33,894 nt of DNA from Minisyncoccota bacterium (GCA_018062505.1 JAGOSA010000006.1:1-33894), one strand, 5' to 3'; counted from the stretch's first letter, positions 1 to 7,192 are shown. Numbers and translations: made by a program. Notes: a model not told the origin generated them from the letters alone.

Positions 1-475
1 TCTTTTGCGGAGAAAAGTACTGCATTTCAGGCGCGCTATTTGGAGCAATAAAGCCGTCATCGATTAATTTGTTTTCCTCTTGCATTGCTAATTTACCTTC
101 TTGGCTTCGATCCAAATACATATTGCTTTGATCCATACTCACAAGATTAGCTTCGAGCGAAGATGCCCAAAAATTTGAACTAAATTGTGGAGAAGAAATA
201 AATGGCATTTGCTTTTGAATGTAATCTTGAGAATAAATAGCAGCAATCGGAGTTGTGGCAATTTCAGTTTTTTTGCCAGCAGATAATTCTTTTTCGAAAG
301 CCTCCACTGCATTTTTATCTTTTTCAATTTGCGTCTGCGATTCGATCGCAATATGCGTTTGGTTTTCCGCATCCACTGCTTGATTAGTGGCTTCTGCTGC
401 TTGTGCAGAACCAGCCGCAACTTCAGCTGCAATAACTGCGCCAGTAACAATTTTTTTGAAGGGATTGTTTTCCAT
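1..475 (-). CDS. Unknown protein, 3' end cut by window edge
   Basis: An open minus-strand frame runs from an ATG at 475 to the window edge (158 codons seen, no stop). The product begins MENNPFKKIV, followed by an Ala-rich hydrophobic helix (about residues 9-30) that could be a weak signal or anchor segment. The rest is polar and Gln/Glu/Ser-rich, with no motif I recognise. The start is supported by a TGATATAGT extended -10 box 6 nt upstream, so the mRNA would be leaderless. It lies downstream of tRNA-Asp but is separated from it by a strong hairpin terminator, so it is its own unit. No function is proposed. Confidence 0.6.
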   Translation of the reverse strand, partial: MENNPFKKIVTGAVIAAEVAAGSAQAAEATNQAVDAENQTHIAIESQTQIEKDKNAVEAFEKELSAGKKTEIATTPIAAIYSQDYIQKQMPFISSPQFSSNFWASSLEANLVSMDQSNMYLDRSQEGKLAMQEENKLIDDGFIAPNSAPEMQYFSPQK

Positions 476-481
476 GTTGAA

Positions 482-487
482 ACTATA
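482..487 (-). promoter_or_regulatory. Extended -10 box, leaderless start at 475
   Basis: TATAGT preceded by TGA (extended -10) on the minus strand, 6 nt before the ATG at 475. There is no room for a ribosome binding site. Confidence 0.5.
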
Positions 488-491
488 TCAC

Positions 492-529
492 AAAGAAAAA
501 GAGCCACATTGCTGTGGCTCTTTTTCTTT
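492..529. terminator. Bidirectional hairpin terminator
   Basis: Perfect 17-bp inverted repeat (492-508 / 513-529) with loop TTGC. The stem ends in A-run/T-run arms, so it can terminate in both directions. It ends the tRNA-Met/tRNA-Asp transcript. Confidence 0.85.
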
Positions 530-539
530 GCTTCATTTG

Positions 540-611
540 CGCGGCTGATGGGTGCTGACCCCACGGCCTCCCGCGTGACAGGCGGGTGCTCTACCGTTGA
601 GCTACAGCCGC
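540..611 (-). tRNA. tRNA-Asp (GTC)
   Basis: The cloverleaf folds with a GCGGCTG/CAGCCGC acceptor stem, GCTC/GAGC D stem, CCCGC/GCGGG anticodon stem, loop CTGTCAC (anticodon GTC) and discriminator G73 as expected for Asp. No CCA is encoded (GCAAA follows). The T arm is GTGGG-GTCAGCA-CCCAT: the loop lacks the usual T54 and A58 of TTCRANY, which is odd. Confidence 0.9.
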
Positions 612-642
612 AAATTCTGCTGCTTCTCTATACTGACGCCCG

Positions 643-651
643 AGTATACCA
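643..651 (-). promoter_or_regulatory. Extended -10 box between tRNA-Met and tRNA-Asp
   Basis: TGGTATACT (extended -10) lies on the minus strand in the 53-nt tRNA spacer, about 31 nt before tRNA-Asp. It is a possible secondary promoter in addition to read-through from tRNA-Met. Confidence 0.35.
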
Positions 652-664
652 TATCCTCGGATTG

Positions 665-737
665 TGTCGGGGGTGGGGATTGAACCCACGACCCCAGGCT
701 TATGAGTCCTGTGCTCTACCAACTGAGCTACCCCGAC
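665..737 (-). tRNA. tRNA-Met (CAT), elongator-type
   Basis: Full cloverleaf: acceptor GTCGGGG/CCCCGAC, D stem GCTC/GAGC, anticodon loop CTCATAA (CAT), T loop TTCAATC, discriminator A. The first pair is G-C, so it is not the initiator (which is at 1535-1845). A CAT anticodon could also be a lysidine-modified tRNA-Ile2; elongator Met is preferred but not proven. CCA is not encoded. Confidence 0.9.
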
Positions 738-746
738 AATAGCGAC

Positions 747-774
747 AATATAACATATTTGAGTCTTAATTCAA
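747..774 (-). promoter_or_regulatory. Promoter of the tRNA-Met/tRNA-Asp unit
   Basis: TTGAAT (769-774), 16-nt spacer, TATATT (747-752) with TGT in front (extended -10). It overlaps the end of the upstream endonuclease-like gene. Confidence 0.6.
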
Positions 775-1446
775 GGTTTTTAGCTTCGAAATCGAGCCCA
801 GTATTCTCCTTCTTAAATTTGTGCCATTTCTAACCTTTATCCTAACTAAGCCAAAATACTGGTCATTATTACCATATATCTTATTAGTTTTAGTCCTTAT
901 GAAGCTAGTTTTTGTAAATTGACCAGCAGGAACTCCGGTAATATCTACCCAATACGAAATGAGTTTTGCTTCTCTTCTTTTATGTATTTCATTAATACTT
1001 ATACGGCAAATTAATGTAGCTTTTTCGACATCGTATATTTTTTCAAGCCAAATAATATAAAGCTTAATCATTGCTGGATCGCTATTTGTAAAGCCCAATT
1101 CATCATTTCCGCTTTTGTATCCCTCTCCCCAATAAAGTCCTAGGCCCAGCATATGAAGATCTCTTTTAGAAAGATGTCCAACATCTTTTTCGCCAAGCTT
1201 TGCGGAAATGCCACTAGCTTTAATTCTTTCTTTTCTCTTAATTTCAGCAGCTTTCAATAAAGCATTCAAGGAAATAGTTCTTGCGTCGCTATATAGTTTA
1301 TTTATCTGAGATTCAGAAAGAGAAATATCCTTGCACCACAAACTCACAGTGCTTTTACTGACTTGCAAAGCATCCGCAATATATCCGATACTTTTGCCTT
1401 TCTTGCGCATTACTTGCGCTTTTTCTTTTACTAATTGCTTTGCCAT
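766..1446 (-). CDS. HTH plus LAGLIDADG-like endonuclease-family protein
   Basis: 226 aa. Residues 1-55 form a helix-turn-helix (SIGYIADALQVSKSTVSLWC). Around residue 98 the string HMLGLGLYWGEGYKSG followed by ELGFTNSDPAMIKLYIIWL resembles a LAGLIDADG motif and the following strands and helix; only one such motif is present, so a homodimer is expected if the fold is right. Basic strands at the C-terminus (FGLVRIKVRNGTNLRRRIL) fit DNA binding. It is a free-standing gene between the intron-bearing tRNA-fMet and tRNA-Met, with its own promoter (1473-1501). Nuclease activity is an inference; it could instead act as a DNA-binding regulator. Confidence 0.6.
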   Translation of the reverse strand: MAKQLVKEKAQVMRKKGKSIGYIADALQVSKSTVSLWCKDISLSESQINKLYSDARTISLNALLKAAEIKRKERIKASGISAKLGEKDVGHLSKRDLHMLGLGLYWGEGYKSGNDELGFTNSDPAMIKLYIIWLEKIYDVEKATLICRISINEIHKRREAKLISYWVDITGVPAGQFTKTSFIRTKTNKIYGNNDQYFGLVRIKVRNGTNLRRRILGSISKLKTLN

Positions 1447-1451
1447 AAAAT

Positions 1452-1465
1452 CGAACGTCAGTTCG
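1452..1465. promoter_or_regulatory. CGAAC-N4-GTTCG palindrome, SOS-box-like operator
   Basis: A perfect inverted repeat, CGAAC GTCA GTTCG, sits between the -10 box and the start codon of the endonuclease-like gene. The arms equal the Gram-positive LexA/DinR half-sites; the central four bases fit that consensus only partly. It could also be a self-regulation site for the HTH domain, or a leader hairpin. Confidence 0.4.
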
Positions 1466-1472
1466 TATATTA

Positions 1473-1501
1473 ATTATACACTGGACTGTTTAGGCAAACA
1501 A
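1473..1501 (-). promoter_or_regulatory. Promoter of the endonuclease-like gene
   Basis: TTGTTT (1496-1501), 17-nt spacer, TATAAT (1473-1478), 26 nt before the ATG at 1446. The -35 box lies within the T-tract side of the tRNA-fMet terminator. Confidence 0.6.
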
Positions 1502-1529
1502 AAATACCCACATTCTGTGAGTATTTTTG
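1499..1529 (-). terminator. Terminator of tRNA-fMet
   Basis: Inverted repeat 1499-1512 / 1516-1529 with one mismatch and a 3-nt loop, giving a T-run on the minus strand immediately after tRNA-fMet. Confidence 0.7.
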
Positions 1530-1534
1530 CATTG

Positions 1535-1845
1535 TTGCGGGGCCACGAATCGAACGTGGGTCTCAAGGTTATGCTTACCGCTACAGCTTTCGCTGCAATT
1601 GCTTTTTGTGGTCTGGACTATGCCTTCACCCGTTCGAACCAAACTTGCGTTTAGTGTGAATGAGGGGCCTGCCGTCTAGTCTCTACACCTTCAACGATCT
1701 TGCGATCGAAGCTTGGCTCGGCGTTGTCATTTGTCATGCTTTCGCACAACATGAAGATTTCACCGAATTTGACAGGTATTCCACTAGCTATTACTGGCTA
1801 GTGAGCCCAATTGAGCCTTGCGAGATGCCTCTTCTCTACCCCGCG
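1535..1845 (-). tRNA. Initiator tRNA-fMet (CAT) split by a group I intron
   Basis: Exon 1 (1814-1845) and exon 2 (1535-1573) join to a 71-nt cloverleaf: acceptor CGCGGGG/CCCCGCA, D stem GAGA/TCTC, anticodon stem CAAGG/CCTTG, loop CTCATAA, T arm CCACG-TTCGATT-CGTGG, discriminator A. The C1-A72 mismatch and the A11-T24 pair are bacterial initiator hallmarks. The insertion lies in the anticodon loop, most simply directly after U33. CCA is not encoded. It is transcribed divergently from thrS and ends at the hairpin at 1499-1529. Confidence 0.9.
1574..1813 (-). ncRNA. Group I self-splicing intron in tRNA-fMet
   Basis: 240 nt without an ORF. In order on the minus strand I see a P-like element (1756-1770, TTCGGTGAAATC), Q (1711-1725, AACGCCGAGCCAAGC), R (1671-1688, GTGTAGAGACTAGACGGC) and S (1615-1626, AAGGCATAGTCC); R and S supply the P7 pairing GACTA/TAGTC. 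P1 can form between exon GGCU and intron GGCU, with the U-G wobble at the 5' splice site. The last intron base is G (omega-G). This matches small tRNA-borne group I introns (IC3-like). Splice sites could shift by about 2 nt because CA occurs at both ends. Confidence 0.9.
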
Positions 1846-1873
1846 ATATATATTGCTATTGACGACGATTTCC

Positions 1874-1901
1874 ATGATACCACAATTCCCCTCTTTTGCA
1901 A
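1874..1901 (-). promoter_or_regulatory. Promoter of tRNA-fMet
   Basis: TTGCAA (1896-1901), 16-nt spacer, TATCAT (1874-1879), 28 nt upstream of the mature tRNA 5' end. Confidence 0.5.
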
Positions 1902-1946
1902 TGGAAAACGGCCTATTCCCGGCTTTATATCGCCTCTCGGGCGTGG

Positions 1947-1952
1947 TAGTAT
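1947..1952 (+). promoter_or_regulatory. Extended -10 box, leaderless thrS start
   Basis: TGG-TAGTAT (extended -10), then exactly 7 nt, then the ATG at 1960. The predicted first mRNA base is the start codon. Confidence 0.5.
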
Positions 1953-1959
1953 TGTCCAT

Positions 1960-3732
1960 ATGAAAGAAGAACAAAATGCCACTGCAAACGAACAGCTTCA
2001 CGCACTCCGACACACGCTTGCCCACCTTTTGGGTGCGGCTGTGCTAGAACTCTATCCTGACTCAAAACTAACGCTTGGACCAGCTATCGACAATGGCTTT
2101 TACTACGATGTTGATCTTACTGGGAAAATAAACGATGACGATCTTCCAAAAATCGAAGCTAAAATGCGCGAGATTTTGCCGACATGGACAAGCATGGATC
2201 GAAAGGAAGTTTCTGCGGGCGATGCGAAGGCTGCATTTCCTGACAATGAATTCAAGCACGAACTCATAGAAGAATATGCTGCGAGCGGCCTCACTACTTA
2301 CACTTCAGGCGCAGGCTCTGCTCACGAATTTACTGACCTTTGCCGCGGCGGACACTTGGATAACCCTGCAAAAGAAATTCCGGCTGATGCATTCAAGCTC
2401 GATCGTGTTGCTGGCGCTTACTGGCGCGGAGATGAGAAAAATAAAATGCTTACTCGCATTTACGGCCTAGCATTTCAAGATGAAGGAAAGCTTAAGGAAT
2501 ACGTCGACATGCGCGAAGCTGCTCGTGCTCGCGACCACAAAAAAATCGGCAAAGAGCTCGGCCTCTTCGTCTTTTCTGACCTCGTCGGATCTGGCCTTCC
2601 GCTTTGGACTCCAAAAGGCACAGTTATCCGCGAACTCCTCAATGACTACGTTTGGGAACTTCGCCGTTCAAAAGGCTACCAAAAAGTAACCATTCCGCAC
2701 ATTACAAAAAAAGATCTCTATGAAACTTCTGGCCACTGGTCAAAATTCGCTGATGAGCTTTTCAAAATTGAAACTCGCGAAGGACACCTCTTTGCAATGA
2801 AGCCAATGAACTGCCCGCACCACACTCAGATTTTTGATTCAGAACCGAAGAGCTACCGTGACATGCCACAGCGCTACTGCGAAACAACAATGGTTTACCG
2901 CGACGAACAGTCCGGAGAACTCTCTGGCCTTTCGCGTGTCCGCTCTATTACTCAAGATGATGCGCACGTTTTCTGCCGAGAAAATCAGATCGAGCAAGAG
3001 ATGTTTGCTGTCTGGGATATTATCGATACTTTCTACAAAACATTTGGTTTTGATCTCAAAGTTCGCATGTCTCGTCACGATCCAGAGGAATTCGACAAAT
3101 ATATTGGCACGAAAGAAACTTGGGAAAAAGCTGAGAAGCAAATAGCGGCAATCATTGAAAAGCGCGGCGTTGCCGATGTCATAGATGGAAAAGGCGAAGC
3201 TGCAATGTATGGACCGAAGATTGACTTCATTGCAACAGACGCAATCGGTCGTACACTCCAAGTAGCAACAATCCAGCTCGACTTTAATTTGCCTGAACGA
3301 TTCAAGCTCGTCTGCACAAACGAGAAAGGCGAGAAAGAACAGATTGTCATGATTCACTGTGCAATAATGGGTTCGATCGAGCGCTTCATGTCGACACTCA
3401 TCGAACATTACGCTGGCGTCTTCCCTGTCTGGATTTCTCCAATTCAAGTTGCCATCGTTCCAGTCAAAGAAAATCACAGCGAAGCTGCCAAGACTCTCGC
3501 CGAAAAACTCCGCGAAGCAAATGTTCGAGTCGACATCATTGAAGACAACAACAGCCTCGGCAAACGAATCCACGCTGCAAAGTCTATGCACACTCCATAC
3601 ATCATCGTCCTAGGCGACAAAGAAATTGAATCTGGCTCACTCGCTATCGAAAAGCGAGACGGCACAAAGGAAGCATATTCAGCTGAAGATTTTATTAAAA
3701 ATATTTCAATAGAAATTAAAGAGCGAAAGTAA
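1960..3732 (+). CDS. thrS: Threonyl-tRNA synthetase, TGS-less
   Basis: 590 aa; charges tRNA-Thr in the cytoplasm. The editing (SAD) domain is at the N-terminus with H18xxxH22 and C128-RGG-H132, then KLDRVAGAYWRGDEKNKML. The class II core carries Zn ligands C285 (NCPHH) and H336 (DDAHVF), motif 2 YRDEQSGELSGLSRVRS (about 313) and motif 3 in IMGSIERF (about 470). A C-terminal anticodon-binding domain follows (PIQVAIVPV). Bacterial ThrRS is usually about 640 aa with an N-terminal TGS domain, which is absent here. The frame is open further upstream, but that stretch lies over tRNA-fMet; the chosen ATG follows an extended -10 by 7 nt. Confidence 0.97.
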   Translation: MKEEQNATANEQLHALRHTLAHLLGAAVLELYPDSKLTLGPAIDNGFYYDVDLTGKINDDDLPKIEAKMREILPTWTSMDRKEVSAGDAKAAFPDNEFKHELIEEYAASGLTTYTSGAGSAHEFTDLCRGGHLDNPAKEIPADAFKLDRVAGAYWRGDEKNKMLTRIYGLAFQDEGKLKEYVDMREAARARDHKKIGKELGLFVFSDLVGSGLPLWTPKGTVIRELLNDYVWELRRSKGYQKVTIPHITKKDLYETSGHWSKFADELFKIETREGHLFAMKPMNCPHHTQIFDSEPKSYRDMPQRYCETTMVYRDEQSGELSGLSRVRSITQDDAHVFCRENQIEQEMFAVWDIIDTFYKTFGFDLKVRMSRHDPEEFDKYIGTKETWEKAEKQIAAIIEKRGVADVIDGKGEAAMYGPKIDFIATDAIGRTLQVATIQLDFNLPERFKLVCTNEKGEKEQIVMIHCAIMGSIERFMSTLIEHYAGVFPVWISPIQVAIVPVKENHSEAAKTLAEKLREANVRVDIIEDNNSLGKRIHAAKSMHTPYIIVLGDKEIESGSLAIEKRDGTKEAYSAEDFIKNISIEIKERK

Positions 3733-3762
3733 CATTTATTTAGCAATAGTAATTACCCAGCC

Positions 3763-4239
3763 ATGAACGAAGGAGAAAAACCATTTATCGGCGACGAAGG
3801 ACTTAGGCAGGATCAGGAAATATTGCAAAAACACCGGCAACTGACCGAACAGGTACAGGCTACTGCTGCCTACGTTCTAGATTTTGCAAAAAAGGACATT
3901 GTTTGGACGGATAAAATGATTGCTTCGACTGAGAGTCAGATTGAAAGTCACAAAGCATACGCCGAAAAATGGCGGAAAGAAGACGATCCGGACATTCTCA
4001 AAATACTCGACGAAACCGAAGAAAGCCTGCAAGCGCGAACTGATGAACTCTTTGGCTATCTTCAATCATGGCAAGACTGGAAAGCGAATTTAGAAAATTG
4101 GATTCACGAGTACGGAAAAGATTACGGAGAAAACACGCTCGACCTCATTGATCTGAACAAGGAACTAGAAGAACTTGCAGAAATTCAGGAAAATATTAAA
4201 GATCGCATTGTCGAAGATAGGCCTGGCCAAGAAAACTAA
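3763..4239 (+). CDS. Unknown helical protein
   Basis: 158 aa, acidic, without a signal peptide or membrane segment. Nearly the whole chain (about residues 15-150) is predicted helical with heptad-like spacing (QVQATAAYVLDFAKKDIVW; LNKELEELAEIQENIKDRIV) and many Trp and Glu. It starts 30 nt after thrS on the same strand and ends before a bidirectional terminator, so it is probably co-transcribed with thrS. No Shine-Dalgarno is seen. I do not recognise a family. Confidence 0.75.
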   Translation: MNEGEKPFIGDEGLRQDQEILQKHRQLTEQVQATAAYVLDFAKKDIVWTDKMIASTESQIESHKAYAEKWRKEDDPDILKILDETEESLQARTDELFGYLQSWQDWKANLENWIHEYGKDYGENTLDLIDLNKELEELAEIQENIKDRIVEDRPGQEN

Positions 4240-4266
4240 TCCAAGCAGAATAATTGTGCAATAAAA

Positions 4267-4298
4267 AAAACGCAGAAGAATAATTTCTTCTGCGTTTT
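4267..4298. terminator. Bidirectional terminator between convergent genes
   Basis: Perfect 14-bp inverted repeat (4267-4280 / 4285-4298), loop TAAT, with A-run and T-run arms. It lies between the thrS unit and the convergent gene ending at 4324. Confidence 0.9.
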
Positions 4299-4323
4299 GT
4301 ACTCTGTGCAAATAAATGCGCAA

Positions 4324-5190
4324 TTACAAATGGAGGAAAACGTAGCCAGTGATCGAATTGATCTCCTTGGCATAGCCGATTCCGAACATTCCACCAACTT
4401 TGCTTGTATTGCTCAATTTCAGTCTATGAAATTTGAGGAAGCCAACTTCAAACTTTGGAAGAGATCCATCGCTTGGCTTGTAGCCGTAGCTGACATACGC
4501 CGCATACGATGCGACTTTTGCCGAATCGAGCTTGAACGAAATCATTGTCACGCCCCCAAGAACTTTTTGGAGATCGTACGAAATGAGATTGAACAACCGA
4601 CTGTCGGAGTAAAGCATTGCCGCTGCAACTTCCCCATCTCTGGAGTAAGCAACGAGCGTTGCATTTCCGTACTCGATAGAGCCATGTAATTCTGCTTCAT
4701 TTTCCCTCGACGCGATGCCTGCGCCAACTCTTACTTTGCCGATCGTATACTTCGCTTTTATTCCTGGAGCAGTTCCTGGGATGCGAGCTCGCGACCATGC
4801 TTCAAAGTGCCCATATGGAGCAATTGGTTCTGCGCGAAGTTCTGTAGCAAGCGCTGGAGTCAAACCGCCAACGATCAGCAATTTGCTGGTTGGCATATAC
4901 GAAGCCCGAAAGCTGTATATGTTGTACGGAGAGCCATCGACGAAACCTGCTGCATAGAGTCCAGTCACAGCAACTTTATTGCTGAGGCTCCAAGTCGATT
5001 TGAAACCGACTCGGAAATCGCCAGAGTTGTTCACCACAGATGTATCAAGCTGATACATGGTCGATGAAAACATTCCGGCATAGACCGAACTCCTAACGGA
5101 ACTGTCCGCTGAAACCAATTGCACTTGTGCATAGATGTGCTGTGCGCAAATGACCATTGCGGTAATCAAAATAATGTTTATTTTCTTCAT
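4324..5190 (-). CDS. Secreted beta-rich protein, barrel-like
   Basis: 288 aa from the ATG at 5190. Residues 1-22 form a signal peptide (MKKINIILITAMVIC...) with an apparent cut after YAQ. The mature part alternates short amphipathic strands (VAVTGLYAAGFVDG; LLIVGGLTPALATEL; VRVGAGIASRENEAEL) and ends in aromatic HL, which resembles outer-membrane beta-barrel or autotransporter-type folds. CPR cells are thought to lack a classical outer membrane, so either location would be informative. A start 14 codons upstream is possible but would spoil the signal peptide. The gene overlaps the end of the membrane-protein gene upstream by 98 nt, suggesting a linked pair. Confidence 0.7.
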   Translation of the reverse strand: MKKINIILITAMVICAQHIYAQVQLVSADSSVRSSVYAGMFSSTMYQLDTSVVNNSGDFRVGFKSTWSLSNKVAVTGLYAAGFVDGSPYNIYSFRASYMPTSKLLIVGGLTPALATELRAEPIAPYGHFEAWSRARIPGTAPGIKAKYTIGKVRVGAGIASRENEAELHGSIEYGNATLVAYSRDGEVAAAMLYSDSRLFNLISYDLQKVLGGVTMISFKLDSAKVASYAAYVSYGYKPSDGSLPKFEVGFLKFHRLKLSNTSKVGGMFGIGYAKEINSITGYVFLHL

Positions 5191-6403
5191 TGTGAAAATG
5201 TTTTGTAGTGAAACTGTTTGTTGAATTAACAAGAGTAAGCACTACAGGTAGCGGCACATGATCAATGCGATCATGCACATCCTGCATTACATAATGGTAG
5301 AACTTTGGAATTATTTTGATGAGCTTTGCGAAAAGCAGAGGAATAGTTGGCGAAGCAGAATGTTCTGCATTGCCCATTCCCTGCCAATCGTTTTGCAATT
5401 GACGACAATCGTCGAGAGACGCAACACCAGCCGAAACATCGCTGCTTGTCAGCTGAGGAGTTAACTTTGCAAAGATAACTTCCTTAGAATCTTGTGCCAG
5501 TTTTTTGCCTTCAGCTGTTTGAGCTTGAGCAAAAGTCTGCGGCACAATCTGAAGCAAGAGTGTCACAACAAGAGCGTATGCAAAACTGTGCTTGCGCTCG
5601 ATCTTTGCTTCAACAAAGTAAGCCTGCACTTTTCCATATGACTTGTTCTCAGCAAATATGCGTCGAACAATATCGAGTTCCCTTTCGGTAACGACAGAAA
5701 AGAGCTTCTCTTTGCGAGAGCGAATCTCTGCAGATTCAAATAGATGCTTTGCTTTGGATACGAATATCCATCCGATTGTTATCGGATACAGAACAAAGCT
5801 AATAATGAATGAGAGTACGCTTGCCGGAGTCGTCTGCTTTTCCTTTTTCCAGAACCACATAAGCAGCAGGAAAAATGAAGGCATAAAACAAGCAATGTAC
5901 TTTTTAAGCAACCAAGCCAATATCACGGAGAATACATTTCCCCAAATAATTGGCTTCGGATTGTGCGGCGCACATAACGGGTCTTTGGTCCGAGCGTAGT
6001 AGTCTGCCTGCGCTTTCGCAAGCTCTTTGGCAGATTGTCCGTTGTAATCCAGACGGTGCAAATCTTTCCAGCCTAAACCATACATTGATGTTGTCATCAT
6101 TGAAGTGTGCGGCATCTTAAGCGAATCAGAAAGCAACCGAAGGTCGCCATAATCTTTAAAGTAATCGTGGATGGTATATCTACCGCCAAGATCTACTTTT
6201 GCGACTGCGGCGCTGTCTTTTTTTGCAACAACAGAAGATATGATTCTTCTGCCTTTGTCGTATTCAGCAAATTCTAGACTAGGCGAACCTTCTGCGTCTT
6301 TCATCGTTTGACGAACTGTTTGGAGGCATCCGGTGTTGGCAATAAACCAAATCACCAGGATGACCTTTGCGGGCCATAATGGCAATTTAGCTAGTGTTTT
6401 CAT
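5093..6403 (-). CDS. Unknown membrane protein, 3' end overlaps next gene
   Basis: 436 aa. It has an N-terminal hydrophobic segment (about 10-27, ending NTGC, a weak lipobox), a predicted external domain (30-145), two membrane segments (about 152-185 and 195-217), a basic stretch with a KSYGKVQAYF motif, then another hydrophobic segment (about 272-292) that looks like an internal signal sequence ending FAQAQ. The last 33 codons overlap, out of frame, the signal-peptide region of the downstream gene, which is unusual; an unseen frameshift near the 3' end is possible. A consensus promoter lies at 6433-6460. No family is recognised. Confidence 0.65.
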   Translation of the reverse strand: MKTLAKLPLWPAKVILVIWFIANTGCLQTVRQTMKDAEGSPSLEFAEYDKGRRIISSVVAKKDSAAVAKVDLGGRYTIHDYFKDYGDLRLLSDSLKMPHTSMMTTSMYGLGWKDLHRLDYNGQSAKELAKAQADYYARTKDPLCAPHNPKPIIWGNVFSVILAWLLKKYIACFMPSFFLLLMWFWKKEKQTTPASVLSFIISFVLYPITIGWIFVSKAKHLFESAEIRSRKEKLFSVVTERELDIVRRIFAENKSYGKVQAYFVEAKIERKHSFAYALVVTLLLQIVPQTFAQAQTAEGKKLAQDSKEVIFAKLTPQLTSSDVSAGVASLDDCRQLQNDWQGMGNAEHSASPTIPLLFAKLIKIIPKFYHYVMQDVHDRIDHVPLPVVLTLVNSTNSFTTKHFHNEENKHYFDYRNGHLRTAHLCTSAIGFSGQFR

Positions 6404-6432
6404 ATTCTTTTGTAAGGTTTTAGTTAGGCCAA

Positions 6433-6460
6433 ATTATAACAAATTTTAATGGAAAGTCAA
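6433..6460 (-). promoter_or_regulatory. Consensus promoter of the gene at 6403
   Basis: TTGACT (6455-6460), 16-nt spacer, TATAAT (6433-6438), giving a leader of about 23 nt. Confidence 0.75.
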
Positions 6461-6473
6461 TGTATTACAAATA

Positions 6474-6498
6474 AAGAGCCAGCTAACAGCTGGCTCTT
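6474..6498 (-). terminator. Terminator of the hydrolase gene
   Basis: 11-bp perfect stem (6474-6484 / 6488-6498), loop AAC, with a short T-rich tail on the minus strand. Confidence 0.7.
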
Positions 6499-6517
6499 AT
6501 TTCTACTTTTTCTCAAT

Positions 6518-7132
6518 TCAAGATTTCCTTGTATCCTTCTTTATTATCTCAATAATTTCGGGAAATGTAGGGATGTTAAAGTGTCCATTCTTGCTTTTGT
6601 ATATGACAAAGTCTGCATTGGGCAACTTCTTTTTATACTTATCGGCATGCGACACAGGCACAACATCATCATCTTTCGAAAACAAAAAGTGAAGATGTTT
6701 TGTATTCTTCTCCATGAGCGACAAATCTGATGCAAGTTTAAAGCCCCCAACTAAGTCTTCACCTTCTACCGTATTATCGAACGGAGCACAAATAAGAATA
6801 GTTGACTGTACCTTTAGCTTTAATTTATTCTCAGACAAGTATTTAGCCAAGAAAATTCCTCCTAGCGAGGAGCCTATCAGAATGACACCGTCGCGTAAAA
6901 GCGGAATATGCCTTTCAAAATGAATCTTCCATTCTGCGTACTTAGCATTGTCTTGCTGGGGCATGCGTGGCCGAATAATCTCAAAACTTTTTCCTAACAT
7001 TTTGTCCAGATAGTCGAGAGCCCATCTTTTTTTCTTGCCAATTGATATCTTGCGCAACGAAAGATATTCCAAATAATCGCTTTGATTTTTGAAAGTCATT
7101 CCTCCGTGAATCAGAAATATTTGTCTTTTCAT
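6518..7132 (-). CDS. Small alpha/beta hydrolase (RBBP9/YdeN-like)
   Basis: 204 aa, cytoplasmic. The chain opens with IFLIHGG, has the nucleophile elbow G87-S-S89-L-G91, an acid in FSKDDDVVPVSHADKY (D154-D156) and the catalytic His in NGHFN (H184). Its length and the late acid/His spacing fit the Ser_hydrolase (RBBP9/YdeN) family of small serine hydrolases; the substrate is unknown. Single-gene unit with a TTGACT/TATAAT promoter (7165-7192) and a hairpin at 6474-6498. Confidence 0.8.
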   Translation of the reverse strand: MKRQIFLIHGGMTFKNQSDYLEYLSLRKISIGKKKRWALDYLDKMLGKSFEIIRPRMPQQDNAKYAEWKIHFERHIPLLRDGVILIGSSLGGIFLAKYLSENKLKLKVQSTILICAPFDNTVEGEDLVGGFKLASDLSLMEKNTKHLHFLFSKDDDVVPVSHADKYKKKLPNADFVIYKSKNGHFNIPTFPEIIEIIKKDTRKS

Positions 7133-7164
7133 ATTATTTATTTTTTGAGTTTATAATTTTTTAA

Positions 7165-7192
7165 ATTATAACAAATTATTGAAAAAAGTCAA
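7165..7192 (-). promoter_or_regulatory. Consensus promoter of the hydrolase gene
   Basis: TTGACT (7187-7192), 16-nt spacer, TATAAT (7165-7170). The boxes and the last six spacer bases (ATTTGT) are the same as in the promoter at 6433-6460. Confidence 0.75.

Noticed and set aside
139-564. Minus-strand frame across the tRNA-Asp 3' part and terminator
   Set aside because: It is Leu/Lys/Arg-rich out-of-frame sequence; the frame starting at 475 has normal composition and its own promoter.
1660-1959. Upstream in-frame extension of thrS by 100 codons
   Set aside because: It lies over the opposite-strand tRNA-fMet and its intron, and would precede the extended -10 box at 1947-1952; the family N-terminus aligns from 1960.
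2839-3591. 250-codon minus-strand frame inside thrS
   Set aside because: Antisense shadow with Cys/Phe-rich composition; the plus strand is a certain ThrRS.
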